In this document: piece by piece, positions 7,497 to 7,925 of the stretch
Position numbering within the stretch: position 1 is the stretch's first letter
Layout of the letters: each line of letters opens with the position of its first letter
From: Rhodoferax sp.
GTDB lineage: Bacteria > Pseudomonadota > Gammaproteobacteria > Burkholderiales > Burkholderiaceae_C
DNA length: 7,925 nucleotides
Reading direction: 5' to 3'
Assembly: GCA_016463455.1 (NCBI GenBank)
Contig: JAEMRG010000089.1
Coordinates: 1-7,925 of the forward strand
Program-made: the position numbers and the translations under genes
Notes under the pieces: model-generated
The model's database searches: none
The model's input: the letters and a program-made list of their open reading frames with translations, nothing else
Told to the model about the DNA's origin: nothing

Positions 7497-7925
7497 ATGG
7501 CCGCCAGCCCCAAAATCTCCCTCACCGGACGCGCGCTGCGCCTGCTCAGTAGCCGCGAGCATTCGCGCGCCGAGTTGCAGCGCAAGCTCGCTCCCTTTGA
7601 AGAGTCGCCCGGCGAGTTGGCCACCGTACTGGACAAACTAGCCGCCAAAGACCTGCAAAGCGAGCAGCGCGCGGTCGATTCGCTCGTCTATCGGCGCAGC
7701 GCCAAGCTGGGCAGCGCGCGTATCCGCCAGGAAATGCAGGCCAAAGGTATGGAGCCCGAGGCCATGGCCCAGGCCCTGGACCAGCTACGCGCCAGCGAAC
7801 AAGCCCGCGCCCTTGAAGTCTGGCGCAAAAAATTTGGCGGCCCCGCCAGCACCCCTGCCGAACGCGCCAAGCAAGTGCGCTTTTTGGCCAGTCGCGGCTT
7901 TGGTGGCGAGACCATCGCCCGCGTG
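7497..7925 (+). CDS. recX: RecX regulatory protein (3' end outside window)
   Basis: RecX binds RecA filaments and blocks their extension and activity, tuning recombination and SOS output. The visible 143 residues (frame open to the window end) show the three-helix repeats of the family: LTGRALRLLSSREHSRAELQ near the start, a middle repeat with SAKLGSARIRQEMQAKGM (about 68-84), and the late motif KQVRFLASRGFGGETIARV that ends at the window edge. With a usual length near 150 residues, only a few codons should be missing. ATG 7497 begins the conserved part (MAASPKISLTG), but no Shine-Dalgarno precedes it (TATCCACGCCTGCC), which fits low expression. Position after recA is the standard arrangement. 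Confidence 0.95.
   Translation, partial: MAASPKISLTGRALRLLSSREHSRAELQRKLAPFEESPGELATVLDKLAAKDLQSEQRAVDSLVYRRSAKLGSARIRQEMQAKGMEPEAMAQALDQLRASEQARALEVWRKKFGGPASTPAERAKQVRFLASRGFGGETIARV

Overview
The window looks like ordinary core chromosome of a GC-rich betaproteobacterium, most likely of the Comamonadaceae (Rhodoferax/Polaromonas/Acidovorax-like). This rests on the style of the proteins: a topoisomerase III with a C-terminal SWIB domain, a TctE-type sensor kinase beginning its membrane region with SLFGEILDWM, and a marR-recA-recX order. The genus is inference from memory, not from a search. I see no insertion sequence, integrase, tRNA, rRNA, CRISPR array or phage gene, and no sign of recent transfer.

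Layout. At the left edge (+ strand) is the C-terminal half of a type IA topoisomerase III (topB), with two zinc-ribbon/repeat modules, a Lys/Ala-rich linker and a SWIB domain. Two more + strand genes follow: a cation diffusion facilitator (CDF) metal exporter, and 26 bp later a small PlsC-like acyltransferase. These converge on a run of four - strand genes, listed here in the direction of transcription: a MarR-family regulator (6169-5684), an OmpR-family response regulator (5627-4953), its TctE-like histidine kinase (4956-3517, overlapping by the sequence TTGA), and a YqhA/UPF0114 inner-membrane protein (3478-2876). The gaps in this run are 56, -4 and 38 bp, so part or all of it may be one transcript. 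To the right, diverging from marR across an AT-rich 145-bp spacer, are recA (+) and the nearly complete start of recX (+), which is cut by the window end.

How the genes work together. RecA and RecX form the recombination/SOS module: RecA is the strand-exchange protein and LexA coprotease, and RecX limits its filament. A CTGT-N8-ACAG SOS box lies just upstream of recA, with a second, weaker CTG-N10-CAG site one base before it. The response regulator and kinase form a two-component system whose ligand cannot be read from the context, because no transporter gene is adjacent. TopB, the CDF exporter and the acyltransferase have no obvious common pathway.

The most interesting non-coding signals are in the marR-recA spacer (tandem SOS-type boxes and three TAYAAAC boxes phased at exactly 21 bp) and upstream of yqhA (a 7+7 bp inverted repeat touching the Shine-Dalgarno). 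I found no convincing undescribed multi-gene system.
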